From: Oscillibacter ruminantium GH1
GTDB lineage: Bacteria; Bacillota; Clostridia; Oscillospirales; Oscillospiraceae
DNA: 64,000 nucleotides
Assembly: GCF_000307265.1 (NCBI RefSeq)
Contig: NZ_DF158896.1
Span: 751,735 to 815,734, forward strand
Direction: 5' to 3'
Shown here piece by piece: positions 51,050-58,990 of this stretch. The notes under the pieces were generated by a model. The model ran no database searches. It was not told the origin of the DNA and saw only the letters and a program-made list of their open reading frames with translations. Position numbers and translations under genes: made by a program. Each line of letters starts with the position of its first letter. Within the stretch, counting starts at the first letter, position 1.

Positions 51050-52026
51050 GGGCGCAGCCCCGCAAACACCGCGCCGCCAACGACGGGTCCGTTGCCGCGG
51101 TGATTGTTCAGCGCAAGCACGCAGAGGATTCCCGCATCCGTTTTCACTTCATATTCCACCATAGCGCCTTGATAATGCACCCGGATCACCTGCCCCGGCA
51201 GGGGTGTTTGAGCGGTTTTCACCGGTTCAAGCACCAGCTGCTCCGGTCGGAGATAGGACGTCTCCGCCTCGCCGTGACCGCCCAGAGCTGTCATTGCCGC
51301 CCGATCCAGCATATTGGTCTTCCCAACAAAGGTAGCGACAAAGGACGTCTTGGGCGACTCATAAATTTCACGGGGGGAACCGGTCTGCTCAATGCGCCCG
51401 TCGTGCATGACAGACATGGTGTCGGAGATGGCAAGAGCCTCCTGCTGGTCATGGGTGATGAACAGCGTGGTAACGCCCACCTTCTGCTGAATCTGGCGCA
51501 GTTCCTGACGCATCTTGATTCGCAGAGACACATCCAGATTGGACATGGGTTCGTCCAGCAGCAGTATCCGAGGGCTGGCGGCCAGCGCCCGGGCAATGGC
51601 AACCCGCTGCTGCTGCCCGCCGGACAGCTCCTGAATCTTCCGCGTCCGACACTCCCACAGTCCCATCAAATCCAGCTGGGCGCGGACAGTCTCCCGAACC
51701 TGTGCGGCGTTGATGCGGTGAAGTTTCAAGCCGTAGGCCACGTTTTCCTCTACGTTCAGGTGGGGAAACAGGGCGTAGTTCTGAAACACGATGCCCATGT
51801 TCCGCTTTTCCGGCGGCAGGGAGGTAATCTCCCGGCCATCCAGAAAAATGCGGCCCGCCGTGGGCTGGAGAAATCCGCCCAGCAGCCGCAGCAGAGTGGT
51901 CTTGCCGCAGCCGGAAGGCCCCAGCAGTGTGTGTAGTTCACCTTGGGCGATGCGGAACGACACATCGTCCAGAACCCGGGTCTGGCCGTAATGGCTGGTA
52001 ATGCCGTTCAGTTCAATTTCGTTCAT
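51046..52026 (-). CDS. ABC importer ATPase, second system
   Basis: The 326-residue ATPase has normal FbpC/PotA dimensions: Walker A GPSGCGKT (36-43), Q82 in VFQNYALFPHLNVEENVAYG, signature LSGGQQQRVA (134-143), Walker B ILLLDEPMSNLD, H-loop ITHD. The C-terminal TOBE domain has LRPEQLVLEPV and VRVHYQGAMVEYEV-like residues. It serves as contrast to the first ATPase, which has a 120-residue insertion at the helical domain. I chose the ATG at 52026, preceded by AGGTGAG, rather than the GTG two codons before. Confidence 0.93.
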   Translation of the reverse strand: MNEIELNGITSHYGQTRVLDDVSFRIAQGELHTLLGPSGCGKTTLLRLLGGFLQPTAGRIFLDGREITSLPPEKRNMGIVFQNYALFPHLNVEENVAYGLKLHRINAAQVRETVRAQLDLMGLWECRTRKIQELSGGQQQRVAIARALAASPRILLLDEPMSNLDVSLRIKMRQELRQIQQKVGVTTLFITHDQQEALAISDTMSVMHDGRIEQTGSPREIYESPKTSFVATFVGKTNMLDRAAMTALGGHGEAETSYLRPEQLVLEPVKTAQTPLPGQVIRVHYQGAMVEYEVKTDAGILCVLALNNHRGNGPVVGGAVFAGLRP

Positions 52027-52040
52027 ATACACTCACCTGA

Positions 52041-52070
52041 AAAAAGTAGTGGGGAAGTCCCCACTACTTT
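52041..52070 (-). terminator. Attenuating stem-loop after the second binding-protein gene
   Basis: AAAGTAGTGGGGA and TCCCCACTACTTT form a 13-base stem with a tiny loop and a minus-strand T run. It lies 12 bases after the binding-protein stop codon. Confidence 0.85.
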
Positions 52071-52081
52071 ATCATAGCTGC

Positions 52082-53182
52082 TTACTTGGATGCAACCGCC
52101 TTGTCAGCGTTGCAGATGTTCGTTTCCCAGTTGCTCAGCCAGTCGCTCTGGTTGGCGGCAATGGCGGACCAGTCCACATCCATGGCGGCATAACCGGTCT
52201 GCATCCATGCGGGAGAGTTGGCGAGAGCGGCCTTCAGCGTGGGCATCCGGTTAAAGTCGTTGGCCAGCATGGTCTGTACCTCCGCGCTGCCGGCAAACTC
52301 CAAAAAGGCCTGCGCCGCGGCGGGGTGGGGAGAATCCTTCAGGGCGGCGATGCAGTCGGTGATGACCACAGAGCCGCTGGCGGCGTCGATGATCTCAAGA
52401 GGCATCCCGTTCTCGTCCCGGTTGGTGGTGATGTCGCTGAGGACGCCGAAGCTGATGGCGGCTTCGCCCTTGCCAATGGCTTCAAACATCATACTGCCGC
52501 TGTTGTAATAGCTTTTGGTGTTGGCGTCCAGCGCGGCCAGATATTCCAGCGCACTGTCCTCGCCGTTTTGCTGGCTGTAAAAATACATCAGGTTGCAGAT
52601 GGTGGAGCGCATGGAAGAGGACAGGGAATCTCGGGAAACGATCTTGCCCGCGTACTTGGCGTCTGCCAGATCACCCCAGTCCTTGGGCGCATCCGCGGCG
52701 GAGAGCTGTTCCGTGTTGTAAAACAGCATTACAGGAGTTTGGATGGTGCCGTACCAAAAACCGTCCCCGTCCTTGAACGCGCTGTCCAGATCACCGCCCC
52801 AAGAGGGATTGGACGCGGTGTAAGCGCCCTCATCCTTCAGCAGCATATAGGTGGCGGTGTCGCCGCCGTACATGATGTCGGCCTGCGGGTTTTTCATCTC
52901 GCCCCGAACCCGGTCGGCCAGTTCACCCTTCAGGTTGATGAACTCCACCTGTACGCCGGTCTTCTCAGTGAAGGCGGCTGCAATTTCTTCCAGCATGGCC
53001 TCGGAGTGGGTGGTGTAAACAACCACGGTATCCTCCAGCGCGGCGCCGGAGGTGGATGCGGATGCGGAGCCGGACTGCTGTGCCGCGCTGCCGGACGCGG
53101 AACCTGTCCCGGTGGAGCCGCAGGCGGCCAGAGACAGTGCCATGAATCCTGCCAAGAGAAGCGAAACTACTTTTTTACCCAT
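52082..53182 (-). CDS. ABC importer substrate-binding lipoprotein, second system
   Basis: The 366-residue lipoprotein (SLAACGS lipobox, Ser/Ala/Gly linker) is of the FbpA/AfuA type: VVVYTTHSEAMLEEIAAAFTEKTG, the ADIMYGGDTATYMLL segment, FYNTEQLSAADAPKDWGDLA, and the C-terminal PHPAAAQAFLEFAGSAEVQ. There are no obvious Tyr pairs of a ferric-ion site. AfuA of Actinobacillus binds hexose phosphates, and the PHP phosphoesterase upstream supports an organophosphate ligand. The start follows AAAGGAG. A MITE lies 34 bases before it. Confidence 0.87.
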   Translation of the reverse strand: MGKKVVSLLLAGFMALSLAACGSTGTGSASGSAAQQSGSASASTSGAALEDTVVVYTTHSEAMLEEIAAAFTEKTGVQVEFINLKGELADRVRGEMKNPQADIMYGGDTATYMLLKDEGAYTASNPSWGGDLDSAFKDGDGFWYGTIQTPVMLFYNTEQLSAADAPKDWGDLADAKYAGKIVSRDSLSSSMRSTICNLMYFYSQQNGEDSALEYLAALDANTKSYYNSGSMMFEAIGKGEAAISFGVLSDITTNRDENGMPLEIIDAASGSVVITDCIAALKDSPHPAAAQAFLEFAGSAEVQTMLANDFNRMPTLKAALANSPAWMQTGYAAMDVDWSAIAANQSDWLSNWETNICNADKAVASK

Positions 53183-53215
53183 GATGATCTCCTTTGTATG
53201 TAAATTGATATCTTA

Positions 53216-53361
53216 GGCAACACCGCACAAAGAACACCGAGCGGCTTTGCGCACAGCTTGCTTGCATATTTTCCGCCATCTTGCACAAAAAAGTTTTGCC
53301 ATACGTCAGTATGACGGAAAAATTCCGAGCAATCTGCACGCAATCTCTGTGTGGTGTTACC
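53216..53361. mobile_element. MITE-like element, copy 2
   Basis: The element begins GGCAACACCGCACAAAGA and ends TCTCTGTGTGGTGTTACC, flanked by CTTA on both sides (53212-53215 and 53362-53365). It is a longer variant of copy 1 (146 against 137 bases). It sits between the PHP gene and the binding-protein gene, directly upstream of the latter. Confidence 0.87.
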
Positions 53362-53417
53362 CTTAAAAAATGGATGCCATATGTGGGAAAAAGCCGCCGT
53401 CAAATCCAAAGCTGCGA

Positions 53418-54113
53418 TCAGGCGGAATGCACTTCGCTGTATTCTACCGTGCGATGGGGCGTGACACCCGCTTGATAAAAGGTCTTTTCCTCTGGGTCCC
53501 AGATGTGATATTCCCCGTCCTGATAATAGGCGGGCTTGCACCGATGTGCCCGGATGGCGGATACCAGCTCCGCCTCCGTGTGGATTTCGTCGGGGAACCA
53601 AGTGGCATAGACCCCTACCTTCTCCCGGATGTGGCAGTCACTGGCGCCGAGCTGCGCCAGATGCAGAGAAATGGCGCGGTTCGCCGCCGCCTGATTCGCG
53701 TCGGGCAGAGTGCTGCCGTTGAGCACTTCAACGCCATCCAGACCGGTGACAGTATCCAGCGCGGCGGCCAGTCCCCGGTTATTGTTGCGGAAGGGATGGG
53801 CGCTGAAACAAACGCCGCCCTGTGCCTTGACGCAGTCGATAAAGGTCTGGGCACTGACGCGTTTCCTTGGATAGTCCTGTATGCCAAAGGCGACAATGTC
53901 GCCCTGAAGAGAGTAGAACTCAATTCCGGTAAAAATCGAGAATCCGCTTTGGGCGGAATATTGCCGGGCAACCTCCCGCAGACCCATGCTGTCATGATCC
54001 GTAATGCAGACTGCGTCCAGCCCCAGCTGCTTGGCCCGGGCTGTTATTTCTTCCAGCGACAGGTGGCTGTCTCCAGAAAATGTATGCTCGTGCATATGCA
54101 AATCTACAAACAA
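53418..54113 (-). CDS. PHP domain phosphoesterase
   Basis: The 231-residue protein has the PHP metal-binding signatures: DLHMHEHTFSGDSHL (residues 4-18), CITDHDSMGLREV (about 36-48), IFTGIEFYS with the metal-ligand Glu, and VCFSAHPFRNNNRG with a later His. The C-terminal SDCHIREKVG provides the last Asp/His ligands. PHP phosphoesterases hydrolyse phosphate mono- or diesters. It stands directly upstream of an AfuABC-like importer, separated only by a MITE, and is likely to process the imported compound in the cytoplasm (inference). Confidence 0.9.
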   Translation of the reverse strand: MFVDLHMHEHTFSGDSHLSLEEITARAKQLGLDAVCITDHDSMGLREVARQYSAQSGFSIFTGIEFYSLQGDIVAFGIQDYPRKRVSAQTFIDCVKAQGGVCFSAHPFRNNNRGLAAALDTVTGLDGVEVLNGSTLPDANQAAANRAISLHLAQLGASDCHIREKVGVYATWFPDEIHTEAELVSAIRAHRCKPAYYQDGEYHIWDPEEKTFYQAGVTPHRTVEYSEVHSA

Positions 54114-54389
54114 GTCCCGCCCTCCTTACGAATCCATTGTGACTTTTTAACAAAGTACATGAAGTATAAAGGAATTTTTTTGAGAAGTCAATTCATCTCT
54201 GCGATTATCTATTATAATGCCTTATCATTTAAAATACCGATTAATATACGACCGCAGCCGAACCCAACTAGCGTTTGCCGCTTGTCGAATCGATGGTGGC
54301 CGTTTTCATCGAATAAAAGCAAAGAAGCTGTGCATTGCTGCACAGCTTCCCGCAAGAGAAAGGAGAGAAAAGAGAGAGAGGGGGAATAT
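54114..54389. other. AT-rich intergenic region
   Basis: No gene is supported. A TATAAT box occurs at 54213-54218 (weak -35 AATTCA). A perfect hairpin AAGCTGTGCA-TTGC-TGCACAGCTT lies at 54325-54348, followed by a long purine stretch that ends in the strong ribosome binding site of a 14-codon reading frame. Confidence 0.5.
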
Positions 54390-54434
54390 ATGAAAACCGC
54401 TTTCGCGGATTGGAACGAGCAGAGTTCCCTTTGA
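54390..54434 (+). CDS. Possible 14-residue peptide with a strong ribosome binding site
   Basis: The frame reads MKTAFADWNEQSSL and stops with TGA. A purine-rich GAGAGAGAGGGGG lies seven bases before the ATG, and a possible promoter and a perfect hairpin precede it. No family is known to me. It may be a translated leader peptide, a signalling peptide or a chance match. Nothing directly downstream in the same direction depends on it within 300 bases. Confidence 0.3.
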   Translation: MKTAFADWNEQSSL

Positions 54435-54658
54435 AGTGTCTATAATTTACCATAAGAAATTGAAGAAATCATAAACGAAATGCAAAGAAAATGTGAACAA
54501 TGACAAGCCTTGCCCCGCCCAGTGCTTTTTAAGAGGCGCGGAATCTGAATTTTTCGGTTTGTGCCGATCACAATTACATATGTCAAAAGACTTGAGAAAA
54601 GGCCCGGATAAACCGCCGATATTGTAACCGCACTGTAAGGAATGTTACGATTATATCC

Positions 54659-54687
54659 TTGCGGGAGACGGCGCACGGTGCTATACT
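54659..54687 (+). promoter_or_regulatory. SigA promoter of the lipoprotein gene at 54735
   Basis: TTGCGG (54659-54664) and TATACT (54682-54687) are 17 bases apart, 48 bases before the ATG. Confidence 0.7.
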
Positions 54688-54734
54688 CCCATACGCAACA
54701 CAAGGATCAGATGAAACTTGAGAGGATGATAAGA

Positions 54735-55379
54735 ATGAAGCAAAAAATAATCGGTTTGCTGATGCTTGCCGGAATAATAGCACTTACCGGATGCGCGGGC
54801 AGAAACACTCCGGCGCAGACAAGCGGGAAAACGGTGGAGCCGCTTCCCGGCACACTGGATGTCGAAACTCTTGACAACTGCACGTTTGCCGCGGGCTTTG
54901 AGGCCTCCGACGTGTATCTGAGTGACGACGGTATGCTGGGCGTTCATATGACGGTTTATGACTACGAGCGATTCGATTTGGTGGATATCTCCGAACTGAC
55001 AGCCGGCGACACGCTGGTGATCGACGGAAACAGGATGCCTGTGGAATCCATCGAGAGAGATGAGAATGGATTTGTGACAATCAACGGCGGACTGGAAGAG
55101 GGCGGCTGCTATCTGGCCACGGACGACAGCGGAGTCTTTTATGAGATCTTGACAGATGATGCAAAAAGCTATTATGCTATTGGCGAGACGACGCTTCCAA
55201 TTGGTCAGGAATTCATTTTTTTAGACGACTCCGATCTGGAAAACCCGGGGCAGATAGCCTACGCGGGCGACTTTTTGATGGCGATGGAGAAGAGCGACCG
55301 CAGCTTTTCTCCCTATGCCACAACGGTTACTGTGCAGGACGAATTTATTACCAATCTCACGCAAATTTACGTCCCGTAA
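54735..55379 (+). CDS. Putative lipoprotein of unknown function
   Basis: The 214-residue product has a lipoprotein signal (MKQKIIGLLMLAGIIALTGC, then AG) and a mature part of about 195 residues rich in Asp and Glu. The rest is beta-rich with Gly/Asp turns (SDDGMLGVHMTVYDYERFDL, then INGGLEEGGCYLATDDSG). I do not recognise a family. The chosen ATG follows AGAGGAT, and the upstream promoter fits. It is a monocistronic unit with a strong terminator, so probably a surface-exposed protein anchored to the membrane. Confidence 0.75.
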   Translation: MKQKIIGLLMLAGIIALTGCAGRNTPAQTSGKTVEPLPGTLDVETLDNCTFAAGFEASDVYLSDDGMLGVHMTVYDYERFDLVDISELTAGDTLVIDGNRMPVESIERDENGFVTINGGLEEGGCYLATDDSGVFYEILTDDAKSYYAIGETTLPIGQEFIFLDDSDLENPGQIAYAGDFLMAMEKSDRSFSPYATTVTVQDEFITNLTQIYVP

Positions 55380-55434
55380 ATTTTGCTTTTTTAAGCCGGT
55401 GTCCAGCCGGATATCCGCACCACAGAGAATCAGA

Positions 55435-55471
55435 AAGGCTCAGGCTGATGTAAATCAGCCTGAGCCTTTTC
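55435..55471. terminator. Bidirectional terminator between lipoprotein and AraC-type genes
   Basis: AAAGGCTCAGGCTGAT and ATCAGCCTGAGCCTTT form a 16-base perfect stem with a GTAA loop and A/T runs. Confidence 0.9.
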
Positions 55472-55473
55472 GC

Positions 55474-56328
55474 TTATGCCTTTTTCACTGCCCGAAGTTC
55501 GATATAGCCCCGCGCGCCGATAGGTTCCAATTGGATGCGGGGATTCTCGTCGTCCCATTGGCAGCCGATGGCTGCGGGCGCGTATTTGCCCATAGCCGCT
55601 TGCAGCGACTCGATGGCCTGGCAGTAGTCCTCCTCGGCAAAGGGTTCGCTCTGGAATAGGAGGTAAGTGGCGGCGGGCAGGTCGATCTTGTCAAAGCCCT
55701 CCGGAATCGGGCTGTCATCGTCCACGGGCACTTCCACACCCTGCACATACGCCGAGGTGCCGGGCTTGCGGTACTGCTCCGGCAGCCACAGGCACACCGG
55801 TTCGCCGCAGAGTGATTTCATGCTGGTCAGCATGCCCCACACGTCGCAGCCCACCTCTTGACAATAGGCAAAATAGTCCGCCGCCTTGACGCCGCGCTTT
55901 ACGATCACCTTTCGGGCGGGTTTTTCTACGATCTGAATAAAAACACTTTTCAAATTGTCCATCGTTCGATGCTCCTTTTTCCCCAGTTCTCGAAATTTAA
56001 CGCCGTAGGCGGTGAACAGCGGCAGAGGAACCGACCGCAGAGCATATTCCTTGGGGTTGCAGCCAAACTCCCGGCGGAATGCCCGCTGATAGCCGTCCAC
56101 GCTGGAAAATCCCAGATCAAACGCCGCGTCGATGACCTTGCACGTTTCGTCCCGCAGCCGCCGAATGTATTCGGCGGGCGCAAGACCGGTCAGCTCCTTG
56201 AATATGCGGGCGGCATACCACGGCGAAAACTGCGCCGCGGACGCGAGATCGGCCAGTGTGATGCCCCCGGTTAGATGGCATTCGATGTAGTCCTGCATCC
56301 GCTGGACGGCGAGGGTTTTGTCTGTCAT
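55474..56328 (-). CDS. AraC family regulator with GyrI-like effector domain
   Basis: The 284-residue protein has the same build as the one at 47793: an AraC double HTH (about 10-110), with LASAAQFSPWYAARIFKELTG and VIDAAFDLGFSSVDGYQRAF, and a C-terminal GyrI-like ligand-binding domain (about 130-284). The two proteins share domain order but differ in sequence. The ATG at 56328 has GGGAGGTG six bases upstream, and the GTG three codons earlier overlaps that site. Convergent with the lipoprotein gene. Confidence 0.92.
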   Translation of the reverse strand: MTDKTLAVQRMQDYIECHLTGGITLADLASAAQFSPWYAARIFKELTGLAPAEYIRRLRDETCKVIDAAFDLGFSSVDGYQRAFRREFGCNPKEYALRSVPLPLFTAYGVKFRELGKKEHRTMDNLKSVFIQIVEKPARKVIVKRGVKAADYFAYCQEVGCDVWGMLTSMKSLCGEPVCLWLPEQYRKPGTSAYVQGVEVPVDDDSPIPEGFDKIDLPAATYLLFQSEPFAEEDYCQAIESLQAAMGKYAPAAIGCQWDDENPRIQLEPIGARGYIELRAVKKA

Positions 56329-56511
56329 GCTGTTCACCTCCCTGACTGAAAATAGGATACCGCATCGGCAATGGGATTTCTCGACCTTCCTTGCGCAGCT
56401 GCGGCAAGCTGGAGGAAAAAACTATGCCATGCCGCTTTTGATCGCAGCGGCCGTTTACGGATTGTACAACAAAAATTCCGCCTCTTTTTCTGCCTGATTG
56501 CAAGAGAATTC

Positions 56512-56540
56512 TTGCCGTTTGGAACGGTATAGGATAAAAT
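56512..56540 (+). promoter_or_regulatory. SigA-like promoter of the MmcQ-like operon
   Basis: TTGCCG (56512-56517) and TAAAAT (56535-56540) are 17 bases apart. The rest of the 360-base gap (56329-56688) holds no gene that I can support. Confidence 0.6.
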
Positions 56541-56688
56541 AGGATTATGATACAGGGGCGGCGACGAAAAAGTGCAGATTGGTGAGAAGCGGATGGACTG
56601 GCTGCGGGAGGCGTATCCACTTGCTGAGAGCGGGGAAAAGGTTATACTTTGCCTGTCTCAAAGCCAACGGAGAGGAATGGTCATAAAA

Positions 56689-57075
56689 ATGAACAAATAC
56701 AACTGGCTGGACGATTATCTGCAAGCAAAAAAAGGCTGCGCGAAGGATTATAAATTGGAATGGGGCTGGTGGCGCTATCAGGTGGGCGGCAAGCTGTTTG
56801 CCGCCACCTGTCAGCCGGGGCCGGAGCATCAGGGCTATGACTGCCGGGAGCTGCTGACCCTAAAATGCGAGCCGATGCTGGCCGAGGCGCTGCGGGCGGA
56901 ATACCCGGATATCATCCCCGGCTTTTACACGGACAAGCGCAACTGGATTTCTGTCTTTTTGGACGGCGCGGTGCCGGACGATGTACTGCGGGGGCTGTGC
57001 AACCGCTCCTATGAGTTGGTGTTCAGCAAGCTGACGAAAAAAATGCAGCGGGAAATTGCAGAGCAGGCGCAGTAA
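56689..57075 (+). CDS. MmcQ/YjbR family protein
   Basis: The 128-residue protein belongs to the MmcQ/YjbR family (CyaY-like fold, often called DNA-binding). The segment YNWLDDYLQAKKGCAKDYKL at the start, followed by EWGWWRYQVGGKLFAA, and CNRSYELVFSKLTKK at the end, match the family. The ATG at 56689 or that at 56677 may be used, since GGAGAGGA lies upstream of both. Function is unknown. It lies upstream of the deformylase-like gene and may be cotranscribed. Confidence 0.85.
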   Translation: MNKYNWLDDYLQAKKGCAKDYKLEWGWWRYQVGGKLFAATCQPGPEHQGYDCRELLTLKCEPMLAEALRAEYPDIIPGFYTDKRNWISVFLDGAVPDDVLRGLCNRSYELVFSKLTKKMQREIAEQAQ

Positions 57076-57153
57076 AAACCGCTGTGCTGCTGCGGGCTGG
57101 AACGCTCGTGGGCAAAAACCGCATTCCGCCTACGGCGGAGATGGGAGAAAACA

Positions 57154-57564
57154 GTGATTCGGGAAATTATGAAGGACGAGACATTTCTGGCACAAAAGGC
57201 GGAGCGGGCCACGGTCGAGGATCTGCGTGTGGCGGCGGACCTGCTGGAAACGCTCTGCGCCCACAAGGACGGCTGCGTGGGCATGGCGGCGAACATGATC
57301 GGCGTGAACAAACGCATCATTGCCTTTGACAACGAGGGCAGCTATGTGGTGATGTTCAATCCGGAAATCGTGAAAAAATCCGAGCCCTACGCGGCAGAGG
57401 AGGGCTGTCTGTCTCTCGCCGGGACACGCAAAACAAAACGCTGGCAATCCATCAAGGTGCAGTACCAGACTGCGGAGTTCCAAACCCGCTATAAGACTTT
57501 TACCGGCTGGACGGCGGAGATCATCCAGCACGAAATTGACCACTGCGAAGGAATTTTGATATAA
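57154..57564 (+). CDS. Peptide deformylase-like protein with variant motif I
   Basis: The 136-residue protein has the peptide deformylase fold and length of the shortest members. Motif II EEGCLSL and motif III QHEIDHCEGILI with the HExDH metal site are intact. Motif I reads GCVGMAANMIG, where the catalytic Gln of the canonical GxGLAAxQxG is replaced by Met. Canonical enzymes remove formyl groups from nascent proteins. The altered motif raises doubt whether this one does so, and it is more likely a paralogue. The start is GTG at 57154 with GGGAGA upstream. Confidence 0.85.
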   Translation: MIREIMKDETFLAQKAERATVEDLRVAADLLETLCAHKDGCVGMAANMIGVNKRIIAFDNEGSYVVMFNPEIVKKSEPYAAEEGCLSLAGTRKTKRWQSIKVQYQTAEFQTRYKTFTGWTAEIIQHEIDHCEGILI

Positions 57565-57624
57565 TTTCGCGCCTTTGGTTTGTTCAGCTTTGGGCGGCTT
57601 TGCAAAGGAAAGGAGATCGCGCAG

Positions 57625-58494
57625 ATGCACTATGTAACCGCGAAGGGAATTCTCTCCGCAAAAAACAACATGAACCTGTATCGTGGCTGCCAGCACGGGT
57701 GCATCTACTGCGATTCCCGCAGCGCCTGTTACCACATGGAACACGCTTTTGAAGATGTAGAGGTCAAGGAAAATGCCATCCCGCTTCTGGAGGAAGCCCT
57801 GCGCCGCAAACGGAAGCCCTGTATGATCGGTATGGGCGCCATGACCGATCCTTATATCCCGCTGGAGGAGGAGCTTTGCCACACCCGGCAGGCGCTGGAA
57901 CTGATTGAAAAATACGGCTTTGGTGCCACGCTTATTACCAAATCCGCCCGCGTTCTGCGGGATTTGGATTTGCTGAAGCGCATCAACCGGCAGGCTAAGT
58001 GCGTGGTGCAGATGACCCTGACCACCTATGACGAGGCTCTTTGCCGAAAGATTGAGCCGGGGGTCAGCACCACAAAAGAGCGGTTTGAAGCGTTGAAAAT
58101 CCTGCGGGACGCCGGAATCCCCACAGTGGTGTGGCTTTGCCCGATCCTGCCGTTTGTCAATGACACGGAGGAAAACATCAACGGGATTCTGGACGATTGC
58201 GCCGAGGCCAAGGTCAAAGGCATCATTTGCTTTGGCATGGGGCTGACCTTGCGGGAGGGGAATCGGGAGTATTTCTACCAGCAGCTGGACCGGCATTTCC
58301 CCGGCCTGAAAGAGAAATACATCCGGCGCTATGGCAATGCCTATCTGCTGGACAGCCCCAACAGCCGCCAGTTGACGCGGCTGTTCCGCCGCCGCTGCAA
58401 CGAAGCTGGAATCCTCCACGACAACGACCGAATTTTTCAGGATCTCAATACCTTCGAAATAAAGGAGCAGGCGCAGATGAGCCTGTTTGACTGA
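57625..58494 (+). CDS. Radical SAM protein, SPL-family-like
   Basis: The 289-residue protein has the radical SAM cluster motif CQHGCIYC (CxxxCxxC) at about residues 22-29 and the SPL-like segments GMGAMTDPYIPLEEE and LITKSARVLRDLDLLKRIN. The remainder contains QMTLTTYDEALCRKIEPGV, RFEALKILRDAGIPTVVWLCPILPF and an uncommon C-terminal part. The family is named after spore photoproduct lyase, but most members are not that enzyme. The start at 57625 follows AAAGGAG. It follows the deformylase-like gene by 60 bases. Confidence 0.88.
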   Translation: MHYVTAKGILSAKNNMNLYRGCQHGCIYCDSRSACYHMEHAFEDVEVKENAIPLLEEALRRKRKPCMIGMGAMTDPYIPLEEELCHTRQALELIEKYGFGATLITKSARVLRDLDLLKRINRQAKCVVQMTLTTYDEALCRKIEPGVSTTKERFEALKILRDAGIPTVVWLCPILPFVNDTEENINGILDDCAEAKVKGIICFGMGLTLREGNREYFYQQLDRHFPGLKEKYIRRYGNAYLLDSPNSRQLTRLFRRRCNEAGILHDNDRIFQDLNTFEIKEQAQMSLFD

Positions 58495-58570
58495 ACGAAC
58501 GCCGCGCTGGATTTCAGCATGGACTGGAAGCGCAGCTCGCCCGGAAAGCTGGTCTTTGCCGAAAGACAGA

Positions 58571-58608
58571 CGCGGGTATCCATTGGGAAATGGATACCCG
58601 CGCTTTTT
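58571..58608. terminator. Terminator between the radical SAM and Spx-like genes
   Basis: CGCGGGTATCCATT and AATGGATACCCGCG form a 14-base perfect stem with a GGGA loop and five T residues. Confidence 0.92.
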
Positions 58609-58942
58609 AATCCCAAGTCTCCCAGATCTCCGGGTGATAGCCAACGGTGGCTTCTTTGCCGTTGCGGACGATGGGTGTCTGGAAAAGCTCCGGGTATTCC
58701 AGCAGCTTCTCTTCCTGCGCATCCGGCGTGATATAGGCCATGTATAGCGCCTCGTATGCCTTGCATTTTACATTTACCAGCGCTTCAAACCCCACTTTTT
58801 GCTTGACGGACTGGTATTCGCGGGGAGATAATCCCTTGGTGGGTGTGTCGATATACTGGTATTTGATGCGGCGCTCTTTGAACCACCGCTCGGCTTTTTT
58901 GCTGTCAAAGGATTTGGAAGAGCCGAAAATCTGAATATTCAT
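58607..58942 (-). CDS. ArsC/Spx family protein without the N-terminal active-site Cys
   Basis: The 111-residue thioredoxin-fold protein matches the ArsC/Spx/MgsR family. It has IQIFGSSKSFDSKKAERWFK at the start, the middle GLSPREYQSVKQKVGFEALV, and the end LFQTPIVRNGKEATVGYHPEIWE. The catalytic or CxxC cysteines normally located near residues 10-13 (CxxC or CTTC) are replaced by SSKS, and only one Cys (in NVKCKAY) remains. It is therefore unlikely to be an arsenate reductase. The start follows CTAAGGAG. Confidence 0.85.
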   Translation of the reverse strand: MNIQIFGSSKSFDSKKAERWFKERRIKYQYIDTPTKGLSPREYQSVKQKVGFEALVNVKCKAYEALYMAYITPDAQEEKLLEYPELFQTPIVRNGKEATVGYHPEIWETWD

Positions 58943-58990
58943 GGGAAACTCCTTAGTGATGATAAAATTAACATATATGGGGGCTGTTTT

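Noticed and set aside
34953..53182. Iron-uptake interpretation of the two FbpABC-like systems
   Set aside because: No siderophore, Fur-type site or ferric reductase is visible, while phosphatase genes, a PHP enzyme and an HptASR-like sensor triad lie among the importer genes. Iron cannot be excluded without binding data.
57130..58722. Minus-strand ORF of 530 codons
   Set aside because: It is antisense to the deformylase-like and radical SAM genes, both of which show clear catalytic motifs.
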